From assembly GCA_964475115.1 (NCBI GenBank), contig CAYYVJ010000097.1, positions 1-6,692 of the forward strand: a stretch of DNA of 6,692 nucleotides. Direction: 5' to 3'. A program made the translations under genes and the position numbers. Shown here piece by piece: positions 1 to 6,546 of the stretch; the first letter of the stretch is position 1, and the number at the start of each line of letters is the position of its first letter. The stretch is from CAYYVJ01 sp964475115 (GTDB taxonomy: Bacteria; Bacillota; Clostridia; Lachnospirales; Lachnospiraceae). The notes beneath the pieces were generated by a model that saw nothing but the letters and a program-made list of their open reading frames with translations, was not told the DNA's origin and did not search any database.

Positions 1-2
1 TT

Positions 3-329
3 ATAATAGGTATTGCTACGGATGTAATCCGTGAAGGAGACCCACTTCCTTCGGTGAGGCAACTAGCGGATGATATAGGAATTAACATGCATACGGTAAA
101 TAAAGCATATTCTGTATTAAAACAAGAAGGTTTTGTTAAACTGGATAGAAGAAAGGGTGCTATGATTTCATTAGAAATTGATAAAATTCAAGCCCTGAAG
201 GAAATGCGACAAGAAATGATGGTATTGTTAGCGAAAGCAAGATGCAAGGAAATTACTTGTGAGGAAGTTCACAATTTAGTGGATGAAATATTTAAAGAAT
301 ATTCAGGAGGTGATATGGATGTTATGTGA
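3..329 (+). CDS. GntR-family (YtrA/YhcF-like) transcriptional regulator, 5' end missing
   Basis: The frame is open from the window edge and ends at TGA 327-329, giving 108 visible residues. The true start lies upstream; a GTG at 54 is in frame but falls inside the conserved domain, so it is not the start. The fragment shows the GntR winged-helix signature: GDPLPSVRQLA at residues 12-22, then the recognition-helix region INMHTVNKAY (27-36) and the LKQEGFV wing start (39-45). Only a short helical tail follows (about residues 55-108), with no room for an effector-binding domain. This fits the small YtrA/YhcF subfamily of about 120 aa, so roughly 15-20 N-terminal residues are missing. It overlaps mcsA by 11 nt and is probably co-transcribed with mcsA-mcsB-clpC. 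It sits where ctsR is usually found, so it may control this operon; that role is inference and no operator is visible here. Confidence 0.88.
   Translation: MIGIATDVIREGDPLPSVRQLADDIGINMHTVNKAYSVLKQEGFVKLDRRKGAMISLEIDKIQALKEMRQEMMVLLAKARCKEITCEEVHNLVDEIFKEYSGGDMDVM
305..310 (+). promoter_or_regulatory. Shine-Dalgarno of mcsA (fixes its start)
   Basis: AGGAGG lies 8 nt before ATG 319, inside the end of the upstream regulator gene. It selects ATG 319 over the in-frame upstream ATG at 283 and the in-frame GTG at 310, which is embedded in the ribosome-binding site itself. The chosen start gives a protein beginning MLCERC, as expected for McsA. Confidence 0.85.
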
Positions 330-855
330 AAGATGTAAAGAAAAAGAAGCTACTATTCGTTATACAGAAATTATTAATGGTTCAAAAAGTGAACATAACT
401 TATGCCATAATTGTGCTCAGGAGGTTGAATTTGGGTACGAACTACCATTTGCCAAGTTATTATCTGGTATGTTAGGAGCATATACAGTTGGTGGCGTACA
501 AAAGAAACATGATGATATGAAAAAAGTGATATGTCCTTCCTGCAAAATGTCTTACCAAGAATTTATTGACCAAGGAATATTTGGATGCGAAGTTTGCTAT
601 GAGGTATTTGAGCCTTTGATTCGCGATAATATAGAAAAATTGCAAGGAAATGTAGTTCATAGTGGCAAAGTACCGATTTATAATCAGAATGTTAAGGATA
701 CAAATCTGAAAACAAAGAAGGTTACCCCTAAAGAAGAGTTTGAAATTCTAGAAACAAGGTTAAAAGAAGCTTTAAAATTTGAGGATTACGAGGAAGCCGC
801 TAAAGTGAGAGATAAAATAAAGGCTTTTAAAGAGAGGAAGGATACGAATGCTTAA
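319..855 (+). CDS. mcsA: McsA, zinc-finger activator of the McsB arginine kinase (UvrB/UvrC-motif protein)
   Basis: The 178-aa product has four CXXC pairs: C3/C6, C29/C32, C72/C75 and C90/C93. This is the McsA pattern of two treble-clef-like metal sites. A basic, low-complexity linker follows (about 110-137), then a C-terminal UvrB/UvrC (UVR) coiled motif at about 138-173, including FEDYEEAAKVRDKI. Length matches the family (about 180 aa). In Bacillus, McsA binds and activates the protein-arginine kinase McsB and takes part in ClpC control in the cytoplasm; the UVR motif resembles the one in the ClpC middle domain. The start is ATG 319, overlapping the regulator gene by 11 nt, and the end overlaps mcsB by 8 nt, so translational coupling is likely. 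All eight cysteines are present, so metal binding looks intact. Confidence 0.92.
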   Translation: MLCERCKEKEATIRYTEIINGSKSEHNLCHNCAQEVEFGYELPFAKLLSGMLGAYTVGGVQKKHDDMKKVICPSCKMSYQEFIDQGIFGCEVCYEVFEPLIRDNIEKLQGNVVHSGKVPIYNQNVKDTNLKTKKVTPKEEFEILETRLKEALKFEDYEEAAKVRDKIKAFKERKDTNA

Positions 856-1891
856 ATGGTATGAAGAAACAGGAAATAATAATGATGTAGTTATTTCTAG
901 TAGAATCAGGTTAGCAAGAAATCTAAGAAAGTATCCTTTTTCTTCCAAGTTATCACAGGAAGCTGCTGGCGATATGATGCTGGAGTTAAAAGAAAAGTTA
1001 AATGATTTCATGAAAAAAGATGAACGTGAATACGAGTATGTCTCTTTGGAACAGTTATCAGATGTTGAAAAAGTGGGATTAGTTGAACGGAATATTTTAA
1101 GTGAGACATTAATTACCAAAGGTGGCACAACAGCAGCCATTATTTCCAAAGACGAAGCAGTTAGTATTATGCTAAATGAGGAAGATCATATTCGTATTCA
1201 GGCCTTAGTTGGTGGGATGAATTTTGAAAAAGCATTTAGTATAGCGGATAAAATTGATGATAATATAAATCAACAGTTTCAATATGCATTTGATGAAAGA
1301 ATTGGTTATTTAACTAGTTTTTTAACAAATATTGGAACCGGTTTAAGGGCTTCCTATTTGTTGCATTTGCCGGCTATTGCCAGTACTAGGAGATTGTCTG
1401 GTATTGCTGCTGATATTGGGAGATTTGGAGTGACGATAAAAGGAATGAATTCTGGCGGTAACGTTGGAGTCGGAAATATGTATCAAATTTATAATCAAAA
1501 AACATTAGGACAATCTGAAGAAGATATAATGACTGGACTAAATTCTATTGTGAATCAGATTATTGGTCAAGAGAGAAAGTTAAGAAAGAGAATGATAGAG
1601 GATAAAGCTTTATCAACTGCAGATAAACTTTACCGTTCCTATGGAATTTTGAAATATAGTAGAAAATTAGAGATAACAGAGGCTATGAATCTATTATCAG
1701 ATGTTCAGTTGGGAATATCTACAGGAATTATAGATGTAGAAGATTCAGGGATTCCACGCATTTATTCCATTATGATGGGTATCCAACCAGCTAATTTAGA
1801 AAAGAAATCAGGAAAACACTTTGAGAAGGAAGATAGGATGGCATATAGAGCAGAGTATGTAAGAAGTCATCTTCCAGAGATCATAAGTTAA
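848..1891 (+). CDS. mcsB: McsB, protein-arginine kinase family (ATP:guanido phosphotransferase fold), with altered active-site residues
   Basis: The 347-aa product is slightly shorter than Bacillus McsB (about 360). Seen: the nucleotide-binding SSRIRLARN at 17-25, the catalytic NEEDHIRIQ at 110-118, GTGLRAS at 163-169 and NQKTLGQSEED at 216-226. McsB phosphorylates arginines on proteins such as the repressor CtsR and misfolded substrates, marking them for ClpC-ClpP. The NEEDH motif (Bacillus Glu121 equivalent E112) is intact. However, the usual CPTN motif reads FLTN at 158-161, so Phe replaces the conserved Cys (C167 in B. subtilis). The loop usually reading YGEG is NSGG at 201-204, so Gly203 replaces Glu212. 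These comparisons use recalled sequences. The family call is secure; full kinase activity is not. ATG 848 follows GAGGAAGG at 834-841, and the gene overlaps mcsA by 8 nt. Confidence 0.9.
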   Translation: MLKWYEETGNNNDVVISSRIRLARNLRKYPFSSKLSQEAAGDMMLELKEKLNDFMKKDEREYEYVSLEQLSDVEKVGLVERNILSETLITKGGTTAAIISKDEAVSIMLNEEDHIRIQALVGGMNFEKAFSIADKIDDNINQQFQYAFDERIGYLTSFLTNIGTGLRASYLLHLPAIASTRRLSGIAADIGRFGVTIKGMNSGGNVGVGNMYQIYNQKTLGQSEEDIMTGLNSIVNQIIGQERKLRKRMIEDKALSTADKLYRSYGILKYSRKLEITEAMNLLSDVQLGISTGIIDVEDSGIPRIYSIMMGIQPANLEKKSGKHFEKEDRMAYRAEYVRSHLPEIIS

Positions 1892-1903
1892 GGAGGAAAT
1901 AAT

Positions 1904-4375
1904 ATGCAAAATAGATTTACAAAACAGGCACTAGAAGCTTTAGAAAAGGCAGAAAACATTGCCGAAAGCCTAGGCCATAATTATATAGGTACAGAGCATA
2001 TTTTAATTGGTCTGTTACAAGTGAAAAATAGTTTGGCATCATCTGTATTAGCAGCTCACGGGGTGTCAGAAAGTAAAATGATAGATTTAGTGCAACAACT
2101 AATTGCGCCAGAATCTCCTGTTTCAATTAGAGACTCTGAAGGGTACACTCCAAGGGCAAGAAAGATATTAGAAGGAAGTTATAGAGAAGCTATGCGCTTT
2201 CGTGCTTCTTTAATAGGTACAGAACATATTCTGATTGCAATTATTAAGGAAAATGATAGTGTTGGAGCAAGACTTCTTGTTACAATCGGCGTAAATATTC
2301 AAAAGCTTTATATAGATATTTTGCTAGCCATGGGAGAAGATGGAAGTCAATACAAGGAAGACTTTCAGAATGGAAGACCATCTCAAAAGGGTAATAAAGG
2401 AAAAAGTAATACTCCTACTTTAAATCAATATAGCCGTGATTTGACAGAGCTAGCTAGAGAAGGAAAGTTAGACCCAGTTATTGGTAGAGAAGATGAAATA
2501 CAAAGAGTAGTTCAAATTCTTAGTAGAAGAACAAAAAACAATCCATGTTTAATTGGTGAGCCTGGAGTTGGTAAGACAGCTATCGCAGAAGGATTAGCGA
2601 TTAAAGTATTTGAAGGAAATATTCCAGATACAATAAAAGGGAAACGTGTATTAACATTAGATTTATCAGGAATGGTAGCTGGTTCCAAATATAGAGGTGA
2701 ATTTGAAGAAAGAATTAAGAAAGTTATTGAAGAAGTAAAAGCAGATGGAAAAGTACTTTTATTCTTAGATGAAATACACACAATTATTGGTGCTGGTGGA
2801 GCAGAAGGGGCAATCGATGCTTCTAATATCTTGAAGCCTTCTTTAGCTAGAGGAGAGATTCAACTTATTGGTGCTACTACAATTGAAGAATATAGAAAAT
2901 ATATTGAAAAAGATGCTGCATTGGAAAGAAGATTCCAACCTGTAATGATAGAAGAACCTTCAGAAGAAGAGGCTATTGAAATTTTAAAAGGTTTACGTGC
3001 AAAATATGAAGAACACCATGGTGTAGAGATTACAGATGAAGCCCTTGAAGCAGCAGTAAAAATGTCCGGTCGCTATATTAATGATCGCTTTTTACCTGAT
3101 AAAGCAATTGATTTAATTGATGAGGCTTCTTCAAAGGTAAGGCTTGGAGTATTTTCGGCTCCTCCAGAAGTGAAAGAGATTGAACTTGAGATTGCAAACC
3201 TAGAAACAGATAAAGAAAATGCAATTATGAAAGAAGAATATGAAAAAGCCGGAGAAATCAAGAAAAAACAGCAAAAGAAAGAAGAAAAACGAGATAAGCT
3301 AATGGCTAAATGGGAGAAGGAAAAAGCTTCTAAAAAGTTGTTAGTAGGTGAAAATCAGATCGCTGACATCGTGGCAAGTTGGACCAAAATTCCGGTAAGA
3401 CGTTTAGAGCAAGAAGAAACAGAAAGATTGGTTATGTTAGAAAGCATTCTGCATGAGCGTGTGGTTGGCCAAAGTGAAGCTGTTACTGCTGTAGCAAAAG
3501 CAATTCGTAGAGGTAGAGTAGGATTAAAAGATCCTAAGAGACCAATTGGTTCCTTCTTATTTTTAGGGCCTACTGGTGTAGGTAAAACTGAACTTTCCAA
3601 AGCATTGGCAGAAGCTATGTTTGGTTCAGAGAATTCTATTATACGAGTAGATATGTCTGAGTACATGGAGAAGCATAGTGTGTCTAAATTGATTGGTTCT
3701 CCTCCAGGATATGTTGGATATGACGAAGGTGGACAGCTTAGCGAAAAAGTAAGAAGAAATCCATATTCTGTAATATTGTTTGATGAAGTGGAAAAAGCGC
3801 ATCCCGATGTATTTAATATTTTATTACAAGTATTAGATGATGGACACATTACAGATGCTCAAGGAAGAAAGGTTAACTTTAAAAACACAGTAATTATTAT
3901 GACATCTAATGCTGGTGCTGAAAACATTGTTTCTCCTAAAAAACTTGGTTTCTCTACAGTTGAGGATGAAAAGCAAAATTATGATTCTATGAAGTCAAAA
4001 GTGATGGATGAAATTAAGAAAATCTTTAGACCAGAATTTATAAATCGTATTGATGAGATTATTGTATTCCATTCATTGACTAAAGCAGATATTCGAAACA
4101 TTGTTTCTATTATGGTTTCAGGTATTTCAGCAAGGATTCAATCTCAAATGGAAATTAGTTTGGAATTGGATGATCTAGCAAAAGATTATATAGTAGAGCA
4201 AGGATATGATGAGAAATATGGAGCACGTCCTCTAAGAAGAGCTCTTCAAAGTAAAATTGAAGATAAATTAGCAGAGGAAGTGTTAGATGGAAAAATTAAA
4301 CGTGGAGACACTGTAAAAGTGACTTACGTAGATGAAGAGTTGAAATTTTCTGTAGGGGAATTAATATATGCCTAG
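1904..4375 (+). CDS. clpC: ClpC, AAA+ unfoldase subunit of the ClpC-ClpP protease
   Basis: The 823-aa product is full length for ClpC. Domain order: paired Clp-N repeats (about 1-150, with GTEH at 29-32 and 105-108); D1 AAA+ module with Walker A GEPGVGKT at 218-225, Walker B VLLFLDE at 284-290 and arginine-finger region ERRF at 341-344; a charged middle domain with UVR-like segment (about 425-480, EEYEKAGEIKKK at 444-455); D2 module with Walker A GPTGVGKT at 555-562 and Walker B VILFDE at 623-628; C-terminal small domain with GARPLRRA at 773-780. LGF at 681-683 is the expected ClpP-docking tripeptide. It unfolds proteins in the cytoplasm and passes them to ClpP; no clpP gene is in the window. 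E31 and E107 match the phosphoarginine-binding glutamates of B. subtilis ClpC. AGGAGG at 1891-1896 overlaps the last base of the mcsB stop, 7 nt before ATG. Confidence 0.97.
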   Translation: MQNRFTKQALEALEKAENIAESLGHNYIGTEHILIGLLQVKNSLASSVLAAHGVSESKMIDLVQQLIAPESPVSIRDSEGYTPRARKILEGSYREAMRFRASLIGTEHILIAIIKENDSVGARLLVTIGVNIQKLYIDILLAMGEDGSQYKEDFQNGRPSQKGNKGKSNTPTLNQYSRDLTELAREGKLDPVIGREDEIQRVVQILSRRTKNNPCLIGEPGVGKTAIAEGLAIKVFEGNIPDTIKGKRVLTLDLSGMVAGSKYRGEFEERIKKVIEEVKADGKVLLFLDEIHTIIGAGGAEGAIDASNILKPSLARGEIQLIGATTIEEYRKYIEKDAALERRFQPVMIEEPSEEEAIEILKGLRAKYEEHHGVEITDEALEAAVKMSGRYINDRFLPDKAIDLIDEASSKVRLGVFSAPPEVKEIELEIANLETDKENAIMKEEYEKAGEIKKKQQKKEEKRDKLMAKWEKEKASKKLLVGENQIADIVASWTKIPVRRLEQEETERLVMLESILHERVVGQSEAVTAVAKAIRRGRVGLKDPKRPIGSFLFLGPTGVGKTELSKALAEAMFGSENSIIRVDMSEYMEKHSVSKLIGSPPGYVGYDEGGQLSEKVRRNPYSVILFDEVEKAHPDVFNILLQVLDDGHITDAQGRKVNFKNTVIIMTSNAGAENIVSPKKLGFSTVEDEKQNYDSMKSKVMDEIKKIFRPEFINRIDEIIVFHSLTKADIRNIVSIMVSGISARIQSQMEISLELDDLAKDYIVEQGYDEKYGARPLRRALQSKIEDKLAEEVLDGKIKRGDTVKVTYVDEELKFSVGELIYA

Positions 4376-4473
4376 TAAAATAAGAGAATTTATTATATAA
4401 TAAGGTTAGGAAGATAAAACTGCAAATTGGTGCAGATGATAAATATCTACTATATATAATAGGAGGGCAAGTC
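4376..4473 (+). other. clpC-to-small-gene spacer, no convincing promoter or terminator
   Basis: This 98-nt AT-rich gap contains a small inverted repeat (CTGCA 4420-4424 with TGCAG 4431-4435, 6-nt loop) without a T-run, so it is not a terminator. TATAAT occurs at 4396-4401 and 4455-4460, but neither has a good -35 box at the right distance, and the second abuts the ribosome-binding site. Read-through from clpC is the simplest reading. The hairpin could be an mRNA processing or stability element, which is speculative. Confidence 0.4.
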
Positions 4474-4887
4474 ATGCCAGTAATAAATGAGTTAATACGG
4501 ACGGAGTCTGATGGAACGATTAGCTTTGGAAATTATTTGTTGGATAATAAAACAAAAGCAAATGAGTTTGAGTATAACGGGGATTTATACAAAGTAAAAA
4601 CGTTCAAGGAAATAACAAAACTTGAGAGAAATGGAAGATTTGTTTATGAATCTGTTCCCGGCACTGCTGTAAATGGATTAGATGTAAAAGAACATGGAAT
4701 GAAATTTAGTGTAGAAGGCTTTGGAGATTCACAGGTTACAGTTGAGTTGGAAGCAGATACAGAATATAAAATATTTATAGATAACACTAACGTGGGGAAA
4801 ATGAAAACTAATCTAGGTGGTAAGCTTGTGCTAAGCGTAGAACTTGGAGAAGGACATCAAGTAGAAGTTAAGATCGTAAAACTATAA
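4474..4887 (+). CDS. Conserved small protein of unknown function between clpC and radA
   Basis: The 137-aa product starts at ATG 4474, 7 nt after a strong AGGAGG (4461-4466). It has no signal peptide, membrane segment or cysteine and is probably cytoplasmic. The sequence alternates hydrophobic and polar residues and is rich in Gly, Thr and Val. This suggests beta-strands, most clearly in the C-terminal half (about 75-137, with FSVEG, YKIFIDNTNVGKMKTN and KLVLSVELGEG). I recall similar proteins in Lachnospiraceae genomes, sometimes labelled 'endosialidase'. I see no catalytic motif to support that label and do not adopt it. It lies 98 nt after clpC with no terminator or clear promoter between, and an intrinsic terminator follows. 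It is therefore probably the last gene of the clpC transcript. Function is unknown; a link to protein quality control is only suggested by position. Confidence 0.82.
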   Translation: MPVINELIRTESDGTISFGNYLLDNKTKANEFEYNGDLYKVKTFKEITKLERNGRFVYESVPGTAVNGLDVKEHGMKFSVEGFGDSQVTVELEADTEYKIFIDNTNVGKMKTNLGGKLVLSVELGEGHQVEVKIVKL

Positions 4888-4893
4888 GATTCT

Positions 4894-4947
4894 AAAAGGT
4901 TTTCCAGAGAAAAAGCAAAGGTAGCTGCTTCTTTGGAAAACTTTTTT
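4894..4947 (+). terminator. Intrinsic terminator after the small gene, end of clpC operon
   Basis: A long stem pairs 4894-4906 (AAAAGGTTTTCCA) with 4934-4946 (TGGAAAACTTTTT, one G-U pair). It extends inward through 4907-4911 with 4929-4933 (one more G-U pair), and after a short bulge through 4915-4917 with 4926-4928. Six T bases at 4942-4947 form the 3' tract, partly within the stem. It begins 6 nt after the stop codon at 4887 and is the only strong terminator between the window start and radA. Confidence 0.8.
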
Positions 4948-4960
4948 ATAACATAAGCTG

Positions 4961-4972
4961 AAGGGGTATAGG
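4961..4972 (+). promoter_or_regulatory. Weak or displaced ribosome-binding site of radA
   Basis: The best purine run, AAGGGG at 4961-4966, lies 13 nt before ATG 4980, farther than usual. A minimal AGG at 4970-4972 lies 7 nt away. An in-frame TGA at 4974-4976 excludes any earlier start, so ATG 4980 is fixed despite the poor site. Initiation may be less efficient than for the AGGAGG-led genes upstream. Confidence 0.5.
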
Positions 4973-4979
4973 TTGAAAG

Positions 4980-6332
4980 ATGGCAAAAGGAAAAGGGACA
5001 ATATTTTTCTGTCAAGATTGTGGAAATGAATCATCAAAATGGTTAGGGCAATGTCCTGCTTGTAAAGGTTGGAATACTTTTGTTGAAGAACCTGTAATTA
5101 AAAAATCTGCAAAAGGTTCTAAGATAAAAAGTGAGAGAAAAGAGCCTTCTTATTTAGCAGATATAGTTATGGATAATGAAGATAGAACATTCACAGGAAT
5201 CAATGAATTAGACCGTGTATTAGGTGGCGGAATTGTTGCTGGTTCATTAATATTGGTAGGTGGTGATCCAGGTATTGGAAAATCCACTTTGTTATTACAG
5301 GTATGTAAAAATATGACAAATGACAAAAAGGTTCTTTATATTTCAGGAGAAGAATCCCTAAAGCAAATAAAGATTCGTGCTCAAAGATTAGGAGAATTTT
5401 CTAAAGACCTTTTACTTTTGTGTGAAACGAGTTTAGATTTAATAGAAGAAACAATAGAAAAAATAAAACCTGATGTGGTAGTTATTGATTCGATACAAAC
5501 TATGTATAAGGAAGATGTTTCTTCGGCACCGGGTAGTGTCAGCCAGGTAAGGGAATCGACAAGTGCTCTTATGCAAATTGCGAAAGGGGCAGGAGTGTCT
5601 ATTTTTATCGTAGGCCATGTGACCAAAGAAGGTGTAGTAGCAGGCCCGAGGGTATTGGAACATATGGTAGATACTGTTTTGTATTTTGAGGGAGATCGTC
5701 ATGCGGCTTACAGAATCCTTAGAGGAGTAAAAAATAGATTTGGATCTACCAATGAAATTGGTGTATTTGAAATGAGAGAAACAGGATTGATAGAAGTATC
5801 AAATCCTTCAGAATTCATGTTGGATGGTAGACCAGAGGGAGCATCTGGGTCAGTGGTAACTTGTTCAATGGAAGGAACGAGGCCTATTTTACTTGAAATA
5901 CAGGCGTTGGTTTGTAAAACCAATTTTGGATTTCCAAAAAGAACAGCTGCTGGAACGGATTTTAATCGTGTGAATTTATTAATGGCTGTTTTAGAAAAAA
6001 GACTAGGATTGCATATGGGCGAGTGTGATGCTTATATAAATATTGCAGGCGGTATTAAGATAAATGAACCAGCCCTAGATTTAGGAATCGTTATGGCTAT
6101 AGTATCCAGTTATAAAAATAGAAGCATAGATGATAAAACCATTATATTTGGTGAAGTGGGATTATCAGGAGAGGTTCGCGCTGTAAATATGAGTGAGCAA
6201 AGAATCCAAGAAGCAAAAAAACTAGGATTTGAAACCTGTATTCTACCTAAAGTGAGTTTAAAGGGCTTGAAAATAGAAGGAATCCGTTTAATTGGTGTGT
6301 CTAATGTGAAAGAAGCTATTGATTTTATATAG
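4980..6332 (+). CDS. radA: RadA (Sms), DNA repair and recombination ATPase
   Basis: The 450-aa product is full length for RadA. Seen in order: an N-terminal zinc finger with C11/C14 and C25/C28; a RecA-like ATPase core with Walker A GGDPGIGKST at 94-103 and Walker B DVVVIDSIQT at 165-174; the RadA-specific KNRFG motif at 251-255; and a C-terminal Lon-protease-like domain (about 275-450, with GGIKINEPALDLG at 357-369 and GEVGLSGEVR at 391-400). RadA is a DnaB-like helicase that promotes branch migration at recombination intermediates and helps process stalled forks. ATG 4980 is the only possible start because a stop codon lies two codons upstream. In many Firmicutes radA follows clpC and precedes disA. 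Here the clpC link is kept, with one small gene and a terminator inserted, but an rRNA promoter region follows instead of disA. Confidence 0.97.
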   Translation: MAKGKGTIFFCQDCGNESSKWLGQCPACKGWNTFVEEPVIKKSAKGSKIKSERKEPSYLADIVMDNEDRTFTGINELDRVLGGGIVAGSLILVGGDPGIGKSTLLLQVCKNMTNDKKVLYISGEESLKQIKIRAQRLGEFSKDLLLLCETSLDLIEETIEKIKPDVVVIDSIQTMYKEDVSSAPGSVSQVRESTSALMQIAKGAGVSIFIVGHVTKEGVVAGPRVLEHMVDTVLYFEGDRHAAYRILRGVKNRFGSTNEIGVFEMRETGLIEVSNPSEFMLDGRPEGASGSVVTCSMEGTRPILLEIQALVCKTNFGFPKRTAAGTDFNRVNLLMAVLEKRLGLHMGECDAYINIAGGIKINEPALDLGIVMAIVSSYKNRSIDDKTIIFGEVGLSGEVRAVNMSEQRIQEAKKLGFETCILPKVSLKGLKIEGIRLIGVSNVKEAIDFI

Positions 6333-6337
6333 CTTTT

Positions 6338-6360
6338 CTATGTATAAAATATGTAGTTTT
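6338..6360 (+). terminator. Possible weak terminator of radA
   Basis: An A/T-rich hairpin pairs 6338-6345 with 6349-6356 (8 pairs, two of them G-U, 3-nt loop), followed by TTTT at 6357-6360. It is weak on paper but is the only candidate between the radA stop and the strong downstream promoters. Confidence 0.3.
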
Positions 6361-6390
6361 AGGAAAAAATAAAAAAAGTTAAAAATCTGG

Positions 6391-6426
6391 TTGACAAAGG
6401 AAGGGTGGGGTGATATTATATAAAAG
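6391..6426 (+). promoter_or_regulatory. rRNA operon promoter P1 (sigma-A type, extended -10)
   Basis: A perfect -35 TTGACA (6391-6396) is separated by 17 nt from -10 TATTAT (6414-6419), with an extended -10 TG at 6411-6412. An A-rich stretch at about 6361-6386 upstream resembles an UP element. The likely start is G6426, seven bases after the -10. This near-consensus design, in tandem with P2 and ahead of a structured leader, is typical of ribosomal RNA operons. Confidence 0.85.
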
Positions 6427-6546
6427 TTGCTTCTGAGGACATCGGTTTTGAGAAAAAGAAATGTTAAAAAGAAGTAAAAAATAAGTTTTAAAAAAGTAAA
6501 AAAAGTGTTGACAAGAAATTGAAAACATGTTATCATATAAAAGTTG
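6414..6546 (+). repeat. Direct repeat of the -10/start region in P1 and P2
   Basis: Positions 6414-6429 and 6531-6546 match at 15 of 16 bases, reading TAT(T/C)ATATAAAAGTTG. The copies cover each -10 box and the first transcribed bases, while the spacers and the DNA between the promoters differ. The coordinates span both copies. Confidence 0.85.
6508..6543 (+). promoter_or_regulatory. rRNA operon promoter P2 (sigma-A type, extended -10)
   Basis: A perfect -35 TTGACA (6508-6513) is separated by 17 nt from -10 TATCAT (6531-6536), with an extended -10 TG at 6528-6529. The DNA at about 6463-6504 upstream is very A-rich, with several A-tracts, as expected of an UP element. The likely start is G6543. 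It lies 117 bp after P1, and its -10 and start region copy P1 almost exactly. Confidence 0.87.

Noticed and set aside
283..318. Upstream ATG 283 as the start of mcsA
   Set aside because: It would give 12 extra residues unlike McsA, overlap the regulator further, and ignore the AGGAGG correctly spaced for ATG 319.
772..1149. Minus-strand open frame of 125 codons opposite mcsA and mcsB
   Set aside because: It lies antisense to well-identified genes, has no ribosome-binding site of note and resembles no protein family; it is a shadow of the real coding frames.
3355..3849. Minus-strand open frame of 164 codons opposite clpC
   Set aside because: It covers the conserved ClpC D2 region in antisense; its Ser/Thr/Pro-rich composition is what reverse reading of this coding sequence produces.
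4420..4435. Hairpin after clpC as a terminator
   Set aside because: Only five base pairs and no T-run follows.
4451..4466. TATAAT at 4455-4460 as a -10 box for the small gene
   Set aside because: No -35 match at 16-18 nt, and transcription would start within the ribosome-binding site, leaving almost no leader.
4376..4473. CtsR-type operator near clpC or the small gene
   Set aside because: No GGTCAAA-like direct heptad repeat was found in this or the other intergenic gaps.
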